Part shown: in pieces, positions 44,531 through 55,064 of the stretch
How the letters are laid out: each line of letters begins with the position of its first letter
Numbering within the stretch: the stretch's first letter is position 1
The notes under the pieces: generated by a model
What the model was told of the DNA's origin: nothing
The model's input: only the letters and a program-made list of their open reading frames with translations
Database searches by the model: none
Program-made: the position numbers and the translations under genes
DNA from: Cryptomeria japonica
Taxonomy: Eukaryota; Streptophyta; Pinopsida; Cupressales; Cupressaceae
Assembly: GCF_030272615.1 (NCBI RefSeq)
Contig: NC_081410.1
Coordinates: 117,125,140-117,189,139 of the forward strand
Length of the DNA: 64,000 nucleotides
Reading direction: 5' to 3'

Positions 44531-45770
44531 TTTACAGATGATACTTATCGAGTGGAACTGATTTATCGACCAAGTGTGCCTGATAATGCAATATTTTGGC
44601 AGGTGTTTGAAAATGATCAGCAGATCAAGAATTTCTTGCAATGTGCAAAGATGTTTACAACTTTTTTCTTTGAAGGTTCAACCTTAGAATGCAGAGAGTT
44701 CTCTCCAGATTTAAAACAAGAGGCAAATGAAGGGGTACTGCAGTTAAAGGGAAATAGGATTCCTAAAGGTTTGGTTTCTTTGGAGCGTCTTTTTGATCAT
44801 CATGATGCCTTAAGGCAAGGGAAGGATGAGCAGATTCCTATAGCACATGATACAGAAGGATATGAAAGAGTCAACATTGGAACAGAGGAAGATCCTAAGT
44901 ATGTTAACTTAGGAAAATGTTGTACGTTTGAGGAAAAACAAGGATTCATAAGTCTCTTAATGGAGTTTCGAGATATGTTTGCCTGGTGTTATGATGATCT
45001 GAAAAACTTTAGAGATGGACATTTTCAACATCATATTCCTTTAAAGCCTGGAGTGAGTCCTTTTAGACAGAAGCTAAGGGGTTTCAACCCTAAAGTTGCG
45101 GATGCTATTTTTAGAGAGGTAGATAAGATGTTGAAAGCAAGGATTATTTATCCTATTCATCATTCTACTTGGATTGCAAACATAGTTCTTGTTCGTAAGA
45201 AAAATGGAGAAATAAGGATATGTGTAGATTTCAGAAATTTGAATCAGGCCAATTTGAAGGATAATTATCCTTTACCCTCAATGGATCATATTTTGCAAAC
45301 AGTCTTAGGTTCAGAAATGATGTCTATGTTAGATGGCTTTTCTGGTTACAATCAGATAAGTGTTCAAAAATAGGATCAGCACAAAACAACCTTTATTACT
45401 CCCTGGGGTACCTTTGCATACAACAGAATGCCTTTCGGTCTGATCAATGCTAGAGCAACCTTTCAGAGAGCCATGGACTTGTCTTTTGGTCATCTAAAGG
45501 ATAAAATAATAGTTGTATATCTTGATGATTTAACGGTATTTTCAAAAGGGCGAAAGGACCACTTAAGAGACTTAAAATAGGTACTACAAAGATGTCGAGA
45601 GCATGGAGTGTCTTTAAACCCTAAGAAATCAGTGTTCGGTGTCACCGAGGGTAAATTACTAGGTCATATTGTCTCAAAAAAAGGTGTCAAAGTAGATCCT
45701 GAAAGGGTAAGGGGGATTCAGCAACTGAGCTTGCCATCTAACAGGAATGGAGTCAGATTCTTCTTCAGGC
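44531..45770 (+). pseudogene. G1 reverse transcriptase
   Basis: After a linker (VNIGTEEDPKYVNLGKCC), the RT core reads HIPLKPGVSPFRQKLRGFNP, WIANIVLVRKKNGEIRICVD, FRNLNQANLKDNYPLPSMDH, MLDGFSGYNQI (first catalytic Asp), TAG at 45371, KTTFITPWGTFAYNRMPFGL, VVYLDDLTVFSKG (YLDD, catalytic pair), and NPKKSVFGVTEGKLLGHIVS. Stops at 45371 and 45578 stand where the family has Gln or Glu. The frame is otherwise continuous with RNase H and integrase. Confidence 0.93.
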
Positions 45771-46330
45771 AGGTAAATTTTTTAAGGAGGTTTATTCCAT
45801 ATTTTGCAGAGACCACCCAATATATTGTGAACTTAATGAGTGAAAAATTAGTGTTTAAGTGGAATGAAGAGGGAAAGAAAGCCTTTGAAGCAATTAAGAA
45901 AGCTATAGCACATGCTCCTACCCTTGTTAATCCTGATTTTAAGAAAGATTTCATTATTTATTGTTATGGTTTAGAACATACCATGTCGGGAATATTGCTT
46001 CAAAAAAATGAAGAAGCTGAAGAAATCCCCATAGCATTCATGAGTGTGCCATTGAAAAAACATGAATTAAAATATTCGCTAATGGAAAAGCAGGCATTTG
46101 CTATTGTGAAGGCTGTAAAGTAGTTTAGGTATTATATTCTTCATTCCCATGCAGTAGTATATGTGCCTCACTCTGCTATTAAAAGCATTCTAACACAACA
46201 GGATATTGGAATGAATAATAGAGCCTCATGGGTTTCTAAGATTCAGGAATTTGACTTAGATATAAAGCCGACCAAATTGGTAAGAGGACAAGGTCTATGC
46301 AAGTTACTTGCAGAAAATGAACATGAAAAT
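45771..46330 (+). pseudogene. G1 ordinary RNase H, catalytic residues lost
   Basis: Reads FIIYCYGLEHTMSGILLQKN, PIAFMSVPLKKHELKYSLME, KQAFAIVKAVK, TAG, FRYYILHSHAVVYVPHSAIK. Compared with Gypsy RNase H (YTDAS..GAVLLQ, EKE..AIV, TDH..L), the first Asp and the TDH Asp are absent, while Glu is kept. This loss is seen in plant elements that have gained the additional RNase H, which fits the complete copy at 44141-44530. Confidence 0.85.
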
Positions 46331-47633
46331 AATAAGGGATTGCCCTTAGTTCTGTTTGTTGTACTTCAAGATACTTGGTTTGCAGATGTTGCCTATTATC
46401 TGACTTTTGGAGATTGTCTGGTGCATTTATCCCTGAGAGAAAGGCGAAACCTAAGATTGAAGGCTGCCAAGTATGTCATTTTTAATGATGTGCTATACAA
46501 AAAAGGGTTGGACGGAACTTTCTTACGCTGTGTAGATAAACCACTCCAAGAACCATTGTTGAAAACTTTTCATGATGAAGCTTGTGGCGGTCATTTTTCA
46601 TCAACAATAATTGCTTATAGGATCCTGAGGAATTGTTATTATTGGCTAGGTATGTTCAAAGATGCTTATGCTTGGGTAGCCAAATGTGAAAAATATAAAA
46701 TGTTCACTGGAAAGCCTCAACTTGCAACATTGCCTCTCAGACCTGTGATTATTGATGAACCATTTAAACAGTGGGGTTTAGATTTCATAGGGCCATTGTC
46801 GCCTACATCAAGTGCAGGACACACTCATATTCTGATTGCTATCGATTACTTCACAAAATGGGTTGAAGCTATTCCGGTAAGAAAGACTACATCAGAGGTT
46901 GTCTGTAATTTTCTAAAGGAAAATATTTTGGTTCGTTTTGGCATTCCCCACAAACTCGTGGCTGATAATGCAACTAATTTCTCCTCCAATGAAATTTCCA
47001 TGTTTTGCTATGATTATGGGATTTTGCTTGCTCATTCCTCAGATTATTACCCACAGGGTAACGACCAAGTGGAGTCAAGTAATAAAAACCTGATAAACAT
47101 TATGAAGAAATTAGTTAGTGAAAATTTCAGAGATTGGCATAAAAAGTTATATGAATCTCTTTGGGCAGACCGTACCACTCCAAAGAGAGCAATTGGAATG
47201 TCACCTTTCAAGTTAGTCTATGGTGTAGGAGCTCAGGTATCACTTCCTCTGGAACTTGCGGCTTCAAAGTTACAAACAGTAATAGAGAATGTACATTTTT
47301 TAGGATTCTCTGGAGAGGAGAATTATGCATTTAATGAAAATTGAAGAGGAAAGAGAGAAATTGGTTGATTAAATTACAAACCATCAGATGAGAATCAAGA
47401 AAATATTTGACAGGAGAGCCAGACCACGGAAATTCATGTTAGGTGATCAGGTTTTACTTTGGGACAGCAGAAAAGCACCAAAAGGAGCCCACAGAAAATT
47501 CGAATCACTTTGGAAGGGGCCGTTCTACATCCATGAGGTAAAAGGACCAAATTTGTTTATACTTGCATACCCAGATGGTACCGTTCTTCCCCTGACCTAT
47601 AATGGGCAGGATTTGAAATTGAATAAATTGTAA
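46331..47633 (+). pseudogene. G1 integrase
   Basis: The zinc domain reads HDEACGGHFSSTIIAYRI and CEKYKMF, where the second Cys of the HHCC motif has become Tyr. The core has GLDFIGPLSPTSSAG (D), KLVADNATNFSSNEI (D) and GNDQVESSNKNLINIMKKL (E), so the DDE triad is kept. The C-terminal part (after a shift near 47310 and a TAA) reads RIKKIFDRRARPRKFMLGDQ, VLLWDSRKAPKGAHRKFESL and WKGPFYIHEV, the usual GPY/F-type tail. The frame ends at 47631. Confidence 0.92.
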
Positions 47634-47797
47634 GCAGGAGTCCCTTGCAGGTTTTGTATATAAAATTTTGTTGTGATTAGTCATAGGTTCAGTTTGTTGA
47701 GGTTTAGATCTTTTCCTTCTGAGTCTTATTTTGCAAAACCAAAGATTTTGGGTTCAGGTCTTAGTCCGTTACCGTCCCAGTCCCCAGTCAGAGCCAA
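47634..47797 (+). other. G1 internal 3' end
   Basis: Short untranslated stretch between integrase and the 3' LTR, ending CAGTCAGAGCCAA. A classical long purine tract is not seen before TGTTAG; CAGTCAGAGCCAA is the only purine-rich candidate. Confidence 0.5.
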
Positions 47798-48264
47798 TGT
47801 TAGTCTCCTCTTTTAAATTTTCCACATCCAAAGAAAGTTTTCATTTTGTGGTATTTCTTGAACTTGAACCTTGAACCTTTCAAAAAAGTGGTTCAAAGTT
47901 CAAAGTTCAAAGTCGGTTTATAAAGTAATGGCTGTGTTTAATAGGGCGTCAATAGACTTTGTGATAATTGTCGTTGAACTTGAACCTTTGAACCTTCTTT
48001 TCAGTGGTTCAAGGTTCAAGGTTCGAACGTGTTGTATTAAATCTTTTGTGAGTCGCGTTCGTAAAGTGTGAGTCTTTGTTTGGCTGAATGTTTTGTTCTC
48101 TAGTGCAGTCTTGAACTTGAACCTCCGAACTAATTTTTAGTGGTTCAGGGTTCAAGGTTCGAGGATAGATAATTTTGAAGATCAAGTAATGAAGTATCAA
48201 CATATAAAGGAATATTCCGGATTTGAATGATGAACCTCAAAGGAAATGAATAATAATGACATCC

Positions 48265-49931
48265 TGTAGCGTCGTAAATTGTACGCACTTGCTAGGGTGG
48301 TACAATTTCACACCTAGTTTAGCACCCGCCTTGGCGCATTTTGCATTTTGCATTGCATTTCCCCTTTAGCACTTAATTAATCAAATTAATTAGGTCTATT
48401 TTATTATCTCCCACATCATAAAGTTGGCCCCTTTCATTAAAGTGTGCCCTTTTCATTTTATTCCTCCTATACATCATTTAATCAAAAACCCTAATTAGGC
48501 CCTATTTTGAACTTGGGGGCTTGATTTCGGGGGTCAAAACATCTTGAAATCAGCTGTAACTTCGGGATTCTCTCTAAAATCATCATATCCGACAGTCCTG
48601 AAAATTTGGTGAAAAGTTGTCGGGACCATGGCGCCCGGAGTGCAACATGGTCCCGGACATTTTTCCTGAAATTTTAGGAGCACGACCCAATCATAAAATA
48701 AAGCTTAACCCCAAGAAATTGGCAGGAGATTCAATCTCTAGGTCGGCCAAAAGTTGAAATTAAGACCTAGGGTTTCATACATAAGAGCTCTCTTTCTTCA
48801 TTTGAAGGGATCAGAATTTTGGCTTTCGAGGACCTTCTATGCAGCGAAAGAGCAGATCTTTGAAGACTTCAATAACATTCAACATCCATCCATCAAGCAT
48901 CTATCAATTTCATTCATTCATTTAGGGCTTTGAAGACATTGAAGAACAATAGGAGATTACCGACTGAAGATTGGCTTGTACTCCTCCCTTGAGGGTTGGG
49001 TATGATTTCATGTTGTTTTCATGTCTTTGCATAAGCTTCAATATATCCTTTATTCATGCTTTAGATCACTTTGCATCTTGATTTAGAGCATGTACATTAT
49101 CATTTACAAGCAATTAGGGTTTACTTTCTAGGTTGCTCTAGTTTGCTTTCTTGCATTTAAGGACCTTGCACACACACTAGGTCTGCACACACAATACATT
49201 TTACAATACAACTTGGCTATTCATGGAGGTGGAAATCACCGAAGCGGGGGTTTGACTAAGGCAAAACCCTATATAGCCGCCCACCACACCTTTTCAGATA
49301 TAAGTGCAGGTTTCAGAATCCGGACGACGCCGCAAGTTACAGATCCGGAAGAAGCAGACGGAGACTGAACTTCACACCAAATCTCAGAGCAAAAGACCAA
49401 GATAGGGGCGTGGGGCGCCCTGGTCCTGCCAGGACAGGGGCGCTGGGCACCCTGGTCCCTGGGATAGGGGCGCTGGGCACCCTGGTCCTCCTGACAGACA
49501 ACATTTTCAGCATTTTTGATAGCTTTTCCAGAGTGCAAAAACAGTAGTTTCCGGAGCAGTTTCAGGGGCAGAATCAGGACAGTGGCGCCCGCACCCCCTT
49601 CCCGAACATTTTCAGTCAGATTTTAACTCCGGGTATGCATTTACATTCTTGTCTTATCCTTGTGTTTACAACTTTCCATCATTTAAGTTCAATTCTGTAA
49701 TCTTGTTATTAGTTCATACTTACACTTTGGGGTTAGGGATTGAACTTGCATCATTTCATCTTTCAATTACAACAAAGGAATAGAAATCCTAATAGGTAGC
49801 CCGTGGCTCTCTCTTCCACAAAAAGAAGTAGCCAATTGTGTGATACCTCTAGGCTCTTTCGTATTCCACAAATGTGTGCTTGAAAGTGAGATTAGGGCAT
49901 GTTCGCTTAGTGTCACTTTTTCTCCCACACA
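48265..49931 (+). repeat. N1 5' LTR
   Basis: TATA box TATATAG at 49270-49276 in CCCTATATAGCCGCC. Downstream at 49405-49495 lies a GC-rich threefold repeat (GGGGCGCTGGGCACCCTGG-type unit) in the presumed transcribed leader. It is otherwise AT-rich. Small frames here (for example 49269-49538 minus) arise from the GC-rich repeat. Confidence 0.93.
49405..49495. repeat. GC-rich tandem repeat in N1 LTR leader
   Basis: Three units of about 30 bp containing GGGGCG(C/T)(T)GGGC(G/A)CCCTGGTCC. Each unit is partly self-complementary (CCAGGACAGG/CCCTGG), so stable RNA hairpins are likely. The same three units lie at 56211-56301 in the 3' LTR; the solo LTR S1 has two (37530-37600, inverted). Confidence 0.8.
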
Positions 49932-50266
49932 TTTTGGTGAACTTGACGTGAACTCCAATCTTCTCTAATTATGATTTAGGTTTTCAAATTTGAGTGTTTA
50001 TTCTATTTCAAATTCAAATTTGTATTCACAAGCTTTAATTTCTTGCAAGATTCAAAAAATTTAGAGGAAATTTTTGCTAAAACCCTAATTTTTCAATTCA
50101 AAGTTGAACTTGTGGATAGCTTAATTGGATCAATAATTTCAAATCTGATTTAGGAACTCATTTGAATCATAAATTTCATTTTTCTAAATCTACATTCTAA
50201 GCTCTTGCATTAAACATTTCCTTCTATTTTGCATGTGTTATCATTTGAAAGAGGAAAATTATTGTC
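49932..50266 (+). other. N1 leader with primer-site candidate
   Basis: Begins TTTTGGTGAACTTGACGTGA. TGG is three bases after the LTR end, where a tRNA primer site is expected; the tRNA was not identified. The rest is an AT-rich leader up to the ATG of the long ORF. Confidence 0.55.
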
Positions 50267-53200
50267 ATGATGCATTCATTCCATAGATGTGATAATGGGT
50301 TAGCTTCCCTTGTTTCAATTTTTCCTTCCTCTAAAGAACCTCCCCCCATCTATAACAACATTTTAGTGCCTAAAAGAGTTTCTACCAATCCCTTTGAGAC
50401 TCTCCCATGCTCTAAGGATGAAGTCTTTAAGAGTGATCTTGATAATTCTCCTAAAATGTGCCCTTCCTATTTAGCTATCCTAGAGGAAGAGAATGATATC
50501 ATAAACACCTTTCTTAATGTTACTTCACCTTCCCTCCATTATGCCTCTCTAAGTGAAAAGGTATTGATGGACATTGAATTATTTTCTCCTAAAGTCGGTC
50601 CTTCCAATGGGGGCATGTTAGTGCAACAAGAGGTTATGAACACTTCTTTCAAAGATCTCCTTCCTAAGCATGAATCTTTGGAGAAATATGTTCATGTTCC
50701 TCCTAAAAAACACTCCCTTCATGAGGATCCTTTTGTGCAAGAAGATGACATTATCCCTACATTTCCTAGTGATGGCATTTCCTTTTCCAACAAAATTCCC
50801 ACTAGAGATGATGAATTAATGATAAATGCTTACCCTTCTCCTAAAGTTTGTCTTACCCATAAGCATCCCTTAGAGAAAGAAGATGAAATAATAAGCAATT
50901 TCCTTAATTATCTCTCCCCTAAAGATCATATTGAAGATATTTTGAGGAAAGAGGATGAGTTTAACACATCTATTGATGCTCTCCCTCCTAAGGATGAGGA
51001 ATTAATAAACAATGTTATCTCCTCTCCCGAAATTGACAATACTTCAAACATTCCTTTCAACAACCTCACTATTTGGGATGAACCATTAGAAGAAGGTATA
51101 GATTATTCTTTACCCCTAGCCAAAGGGGATGAAATCAAGATTGAAAACTCCCTTGATAGTTTCTCACCTTCCTTGAATCTCAATTATTCTCCCTCTCCTC
51201 AACTTGGTCCTACTCATAAGGAAACCCTAGTTCAAAGCAAGATGGTTAACATCTCTTTCAAAGATCTCCCTCTCAAAAGTGAGACTTTAGAGAGTAATGT
51301 TGACTCTTCTCCTAGAGAGTTTATTCCCCATGTAGATCATTTGATGATAGAGGATGATATGACCTTTCCTCTTCCTACTAGAACATCAATGCCTATTCCT
51401 TGTCTCTCTCCTAAAATTGATTTAATCCACGATAAGATTTTAGTGCAAGAGAAGACTATCAATAATTCTTCCAACACTTTTGTTCATTCCTCTAAACCAT
51501 CCTCAATCAATTTGATACATGTGAATGAGACACCTAACAAACCTCTCTTCACTGTCCAAGGTGCTTGTCCTTCTCAAAATTCTCAACCTTTAAATAAGCC
51601 TATCTTAGTGGTTCAAGGTGGTTATGCTAATGATTCTTTTTGCACTCCTAAGAAACCTATTATTATTGTGCAAGGAGGTTACTCTACTAAGAGTCCTTAT
51701 GAGTATGCTAAGCAACTGAATAGAGAGAGTTATCATGCGGTTGCTCATACCTATAACACAAGAAACAATAGGCAACCTAATCCTCCTCCAGTTATCCCAA
51801 CTTCACTTCCTCCTTCTCAATCAATTCTTTCGCAAGCTCCACGTATTTCACAAGTTCTCGGTAAGGAATATGATCTCATAGAACAACTTAAAGCTACCCC
51901 TGCTAAGATATCCCTTTGGGATTTGATCCAAACTTCTTCCACTCATCATGGAATGTTACAAGATGCCTTGAAAGATTTGAATGTTCCTCCACCTAATACA
52001 TCTAGTAATATAGTATCTTTGGTTAACTCTGTGATGAATCCTAAAGCTCAAATTGTGTTCACACAAGATGAGTTGCCTACTAGTGAAATTCAACATCAAT
52101 ATGATCCCTTGATGATTGTGGTTATCATAAATGACACTGCTATAAGACGAACACTGGTAGATAATGGCTCTGGCCTTAATGTGTGTAGCATTAATCTATT
52201 GCATAAGATGAATGTGGATACATCCCTTATTGAGCCTGACTCTTGTCCCATTCGAGGCTTTGATAATGTGGCTAAGTCTTCATTAGGTATTATCACCTTA
52301 CCCGTCACAGTGGGACCTGTTACTTTGCCTACTCCTATCCATGTTATGTCGGGAAATCTAACATACAACTTGTTATTAGGGAGACCTTGGATTCATAGTA
52401 TGCAAGCTGTCCCCTCTACATTGCATAGACAAGTTAAATTTATTTATAACAATAAGACATATACCTTGATAGGTGATACTAAACTTCAGGCTTGTTTGCA
52501 AACATCTACTTCCAAAGGGAGTTCTTCTAAGCCTTCCTCTTCTAGTGATGACTCGTTAAACAAGATACCTATGGATGAATCATCACCCTCTGATAATCAA
52601 AATTCTTTGGATGAGCCTAAAGCTCCTGGAGAAGATCCTTCTCGACTTGAGTCTACACATGAAAAGGCTTTTGATCCTAAGAAGGTTCTCGCAGAAGATG
52701 ATTGGGGATCTCTTGATTTCACTCCCACCTTTGTAGGTGAGTATAGGGTTCCTCCTAGAGAGTTTAAAGTTAAAAATAAGGAAGAAACTAAAAATCAATC
52801 AGTCTTACTTGAACCTATGAGAAATAATTTTGTGGCCGCCTCTCAAACTTCTTCTCCTCACACCTCTAATTCTGAAGAATTTGATTCTTTGTCTTATGAA
52901 AAACCACCTTCTCTTCCTGAAATGGCTGATCGTTATGGTCGTGGTTTTCGCATTTTTGCTAAGCATGGGTATCATGGAAATGGTTGTGGCACTCATGAAC
53001 AAGGGATAAAAGTTCCTTTAGAGACTAATTTTCACAATTATGCCTTTGGACTCGGCTATAATCCCTGCAAACATACCAAAGCATCTAAAAGACCATCTCT
53101 CAATGTGAATGCTATATTTAGTAGTGATGATGATCTCACTTCAACTAAATCATCTTCTACTTTTATCAACTCTCATTCCCCTCATAAGGAAATTTTGGCG

Positions 53201-53452
53201 ATGAACAAATCTCTTTATGACTCCCCTCAAATTTCAAAATCCACTTATGAATCTTTATCTCCTATTCATCATAAAGTCCTTTCCTCTAGGGATAAGGCTC
53301 TAATAAATTACACTCATCCCTCTTCTAAGATTTCTTGTGACTTTTCTTCTTCAATTTTTATCACTTTATACATGTTTTTGATCTCACTTATAGTTGAGCA
53401 TTTAGCATGTCATATTCAAATACCTCATTCAATCTATCATGTCTTTAAATAA
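50267..53452 (+). CDS. N1 ORF: 1061-residue protein with retropepsin-like and G-patch-like parts
   Basis: Intact frame with ATG at 50267 and stop at 53450-53452. Residues 1-400 are Ser/Pro/acidic-rich and built from loose repeats around SPK(V/I)xxxH, xxLVQEExxN and SFKDLLPK. Residues about 425-475 have three copies of KPxxxVQGGY. From about 590 to 740 there is a retropepsin-like domain: QYDPLMIVVIINDTAIRRTL, VDNGSGLNVCS (active site, with D-N-G-S in place of D-T/S-G), and NLLLGRPWIHSMQAVPSTLH. From about 886 to 921 a glycine-rich segment, GRGFRIFAKHGYHGNGCGTH then EQGIKVP, resembles a G-patch. A hydrophobic stretch near the C-terminus (SSSIFITLYMFLISLIVEHL) may be a membrane segment. No capsid motif, zinc knuckle, RT or integrase. 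Role unknown. Confidence 0.85.
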   Translation: MMHSFHRCDNGLASLVSIFPSSKEPPPIYNNILVPKRVSTNPFETLPCSKDEVFKSDLDNSPKMCPSYLAILEEENDIINTFLNVTSPSLHYASLSEKVLMDIELFSPKVGPSNGGMLVQQEVMNTSFKDLLPKHESLEKYVHVPPKKHSLHEDPFVQEDDIIPTFPSDGISFSNKIPTRDDELMINAYPSPKVCLTHKHPLEKEDEIISNFLNYLSPKDHIEDILRKEDEFNTSIDALPPKDEELINNVISSPEIDNTSNIPFNNLTIWDEPLEEGIDYSLPLAKGDEIKIENSLDSFSPSLNLNYSPSPQLGPTHKETLVQSKMVNISFKDLPLKSETLESNVDSSPREFIPHVDHLMIEDDMTFPLPTRTSMPIPCLSPKIDLIHDKILVQEKTINNSSNTFVHSSKPSSINLIHVNETPNKPLFTVQGACPSQNSQPLNKPILVVQGGYANDSFCTPKKPIIIVQGGYSTKSPYEYAKQLNRESYHAVAHTYNTRNNRQPNPPPVIPTSLPPSQSILSQAPRISQVLGKEYDLIEQLKATPAKISLWDLIQTSSTHHGMLQDALKDLNVPPPNTSSNIVSLVNSVMNPKAQIVFTQDELPTSEIQHQYDPLMIVVIINDTAIRRTLVDNGSGLNVCSINLLHKMNVDTSLIEPDSCPIRGFDNVAKSSLGIITLPVTVGPVTLPTPIHVMSGNLTYNLLLGRPWIHSMQAVPSTLHRQVKFIYNNKTYTLIGDTKLQACLQTSTSKGSSSKPSSSSDDSLNKIPMDESSPSDNQNSLDEPKAPGEDPSRLESTHEKAFDPKKVLAEDDWGSLDFTPTFVGEYRVPPREFKVKNKEETKNQSVLLEPMRNNFVAASQTSSPHTSNSEEFDSLSYEKPPSLPEMADRYGRGFRIFAKHGYHGNGCGTHEQGIKVPLETNFHNYAFGLGYNPCKHTKASKRPSLNVNAIFSSDDDLTSTKSSSTFINSHSPHKEILAMNKSLYDSPQISKSTYESLSPIHHKVLSSRDKALINYTHPSSKISCDFSSSIFITLYMFLISLIVEHLACHIQIPHSIYHVFK

Positions 53453-55064
53453 CATTAATGGCTGTTATGTTGCTCATCATTATGTGACATTGGTAGCTCA
53501 TTTACTGGGGGCTCATTGTCATTCATGATGGTACAATTTCAAGTGCAATCATATTTTTTTGAAGCAACATAATAGCCTAATTTTCTTGTTCCTATGGAGA
53601 CAAGAGTGATTTCATACATCTCTTCTTTTTCTTATGTCCAAATCTCTCCCTAGAAGATTGTGTAAGTCCTTCTCATTGTCCTTATCCTTGGGAGGCAATG
53701 ATCTTTCCTTATTTTTATCTAAGGATCCACTTTTTCCTATTTTGTGGATGGTGTGGACTTTATTACTTGATGTTATGCCTTGTACACATTTGTTGTTGTT
53801 TGTTCAAGGATTCTCTCTTACAAGAGGTGTAAGTCCTTGACTACAACCTCTTTTGCACTTGGTAAACTACATCCATAATGAATTCACTCTCCCAATTGGG
53901 TTAAAAAGTGCGTCATCCTTCATTAAGAATCACTTTCACCGCACAAAAGAAGGAAGTATTGCATTCTTATTCTCTTCTTTGTCTTATTCTAGAAGATGTT
54001 ATATTTGTCTAAGACAATTCCTCTTGGGGATAGGTGTCTTTTGTACAAAGATCTCTTCTCCTCTAAGGATCTCCTTTACACATACTGCAAGATATCCCTT
54101 TCCAACTATCTTATCCTTGCTTAAAGAGTGCGAAACTCTCTTGCTTGGATCTATGACATTGTTGCATTTTTGGGGTATCTTCTTTTGTGATGAAGGTAGG
54201 TATCCTTGTTCTACTTTTCTTATGACATAAACATTACACTTTTTGAGCAATGGGTCATTCTCGGAACCAGAGCACAGACTCTTAGAGCGAGATGTCACGC
54301 TTTTGTACTATACATATACAGGTTGTAGCATACTCGGGCATAGACTCCTATGAGATGCTTCTAACCTCACTTACACACACATGCATGAGGTTTAGTGGAA
54401 CTAGCGGCATAAGGCTAGACTTTCTCACTCTCCTCCCTTACATGGATCACCTAGACAGACTCTAGGGGCTAGTTTTCCATGTCCTTTTCCCATGGATCAC
54501 CTAGAGAAGATCTAGGGGTGAGAAGTCCATGTTTTCTCTCTCACTATTCTTCTCATGGATCACCAATGTGTGTATTCATGCTTTTCTCCTCTTTGCATTT
54601 TGTTTCCATTTACATCCTTCATCTTGTGTTAGAGAACTCTCAAATCCTCATACTCTTTGTTGTGTTGGAATTGAGATTTAGTCCTCTTTCTTACCAAATG
54701 ATTCTCCATTAGTTTTTGATCTCATATCAAATCTTCTTGTGAGCATTTGTCATCAATTTTCTTTAACAATTCGAAGTGGTAAACATGATACCCTGTTTCA
54801 ACTCACTAAAATTAGCAAGCCGAAAGAGGGGGGGGCATATAGCTACCCTCAAATTTTCATCACCTTCCTTAGTAAGCATTAGGTGATTTTGTGATCTAAC
54901 GTGTGTTTTGTAGGGTGCGGTTCCTAACTGTGTACTGCAGATACCGCTGGGGGCTTCGTTCGACAGACTTATGGATATATCCTTTTTCAAATAATGTTTA
55001 CTTTTCTGTACTTTAGCTTGCATATGCACGTAGTGTTCATATGACCGCTAAAGTGGGGGCTAAA
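53453..55064 (+). other. N1 3' untranslated region and purine tract
   Basis: 1.6 kb with no RT, integrase or gag motif on either strand; the short frames at 53634-54712 are not convincing. A G-run (54828-54836, GAGGGGGGGG) and the tract AAAGTGGGGGCTAAA directly before the LTR are purine-rich. A small tandem repeat lies at 54440-54570. Confidence 0.6.
54440..54570. repeat. Short repeat with CCTAGA..TCTAGG hairpins in N1
   Basis: CATGGATCACCTAGA(C/G)A occurs at about 54441 and 54492, and a truncated CATGGATCACCAATG at 54554. In the first two, CCTAGA is followed within a few bases by its inverse TCTAGG, forming small hairpins. Confidence 0.7.

Noticed and set aside
50267-53452. Ordinary host gene nested between repeats
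   Set aside because: It lies between paired LTRs with primer-site and purine-tract signals and has a retropepsin-like domain, so it is the element's own ORF.
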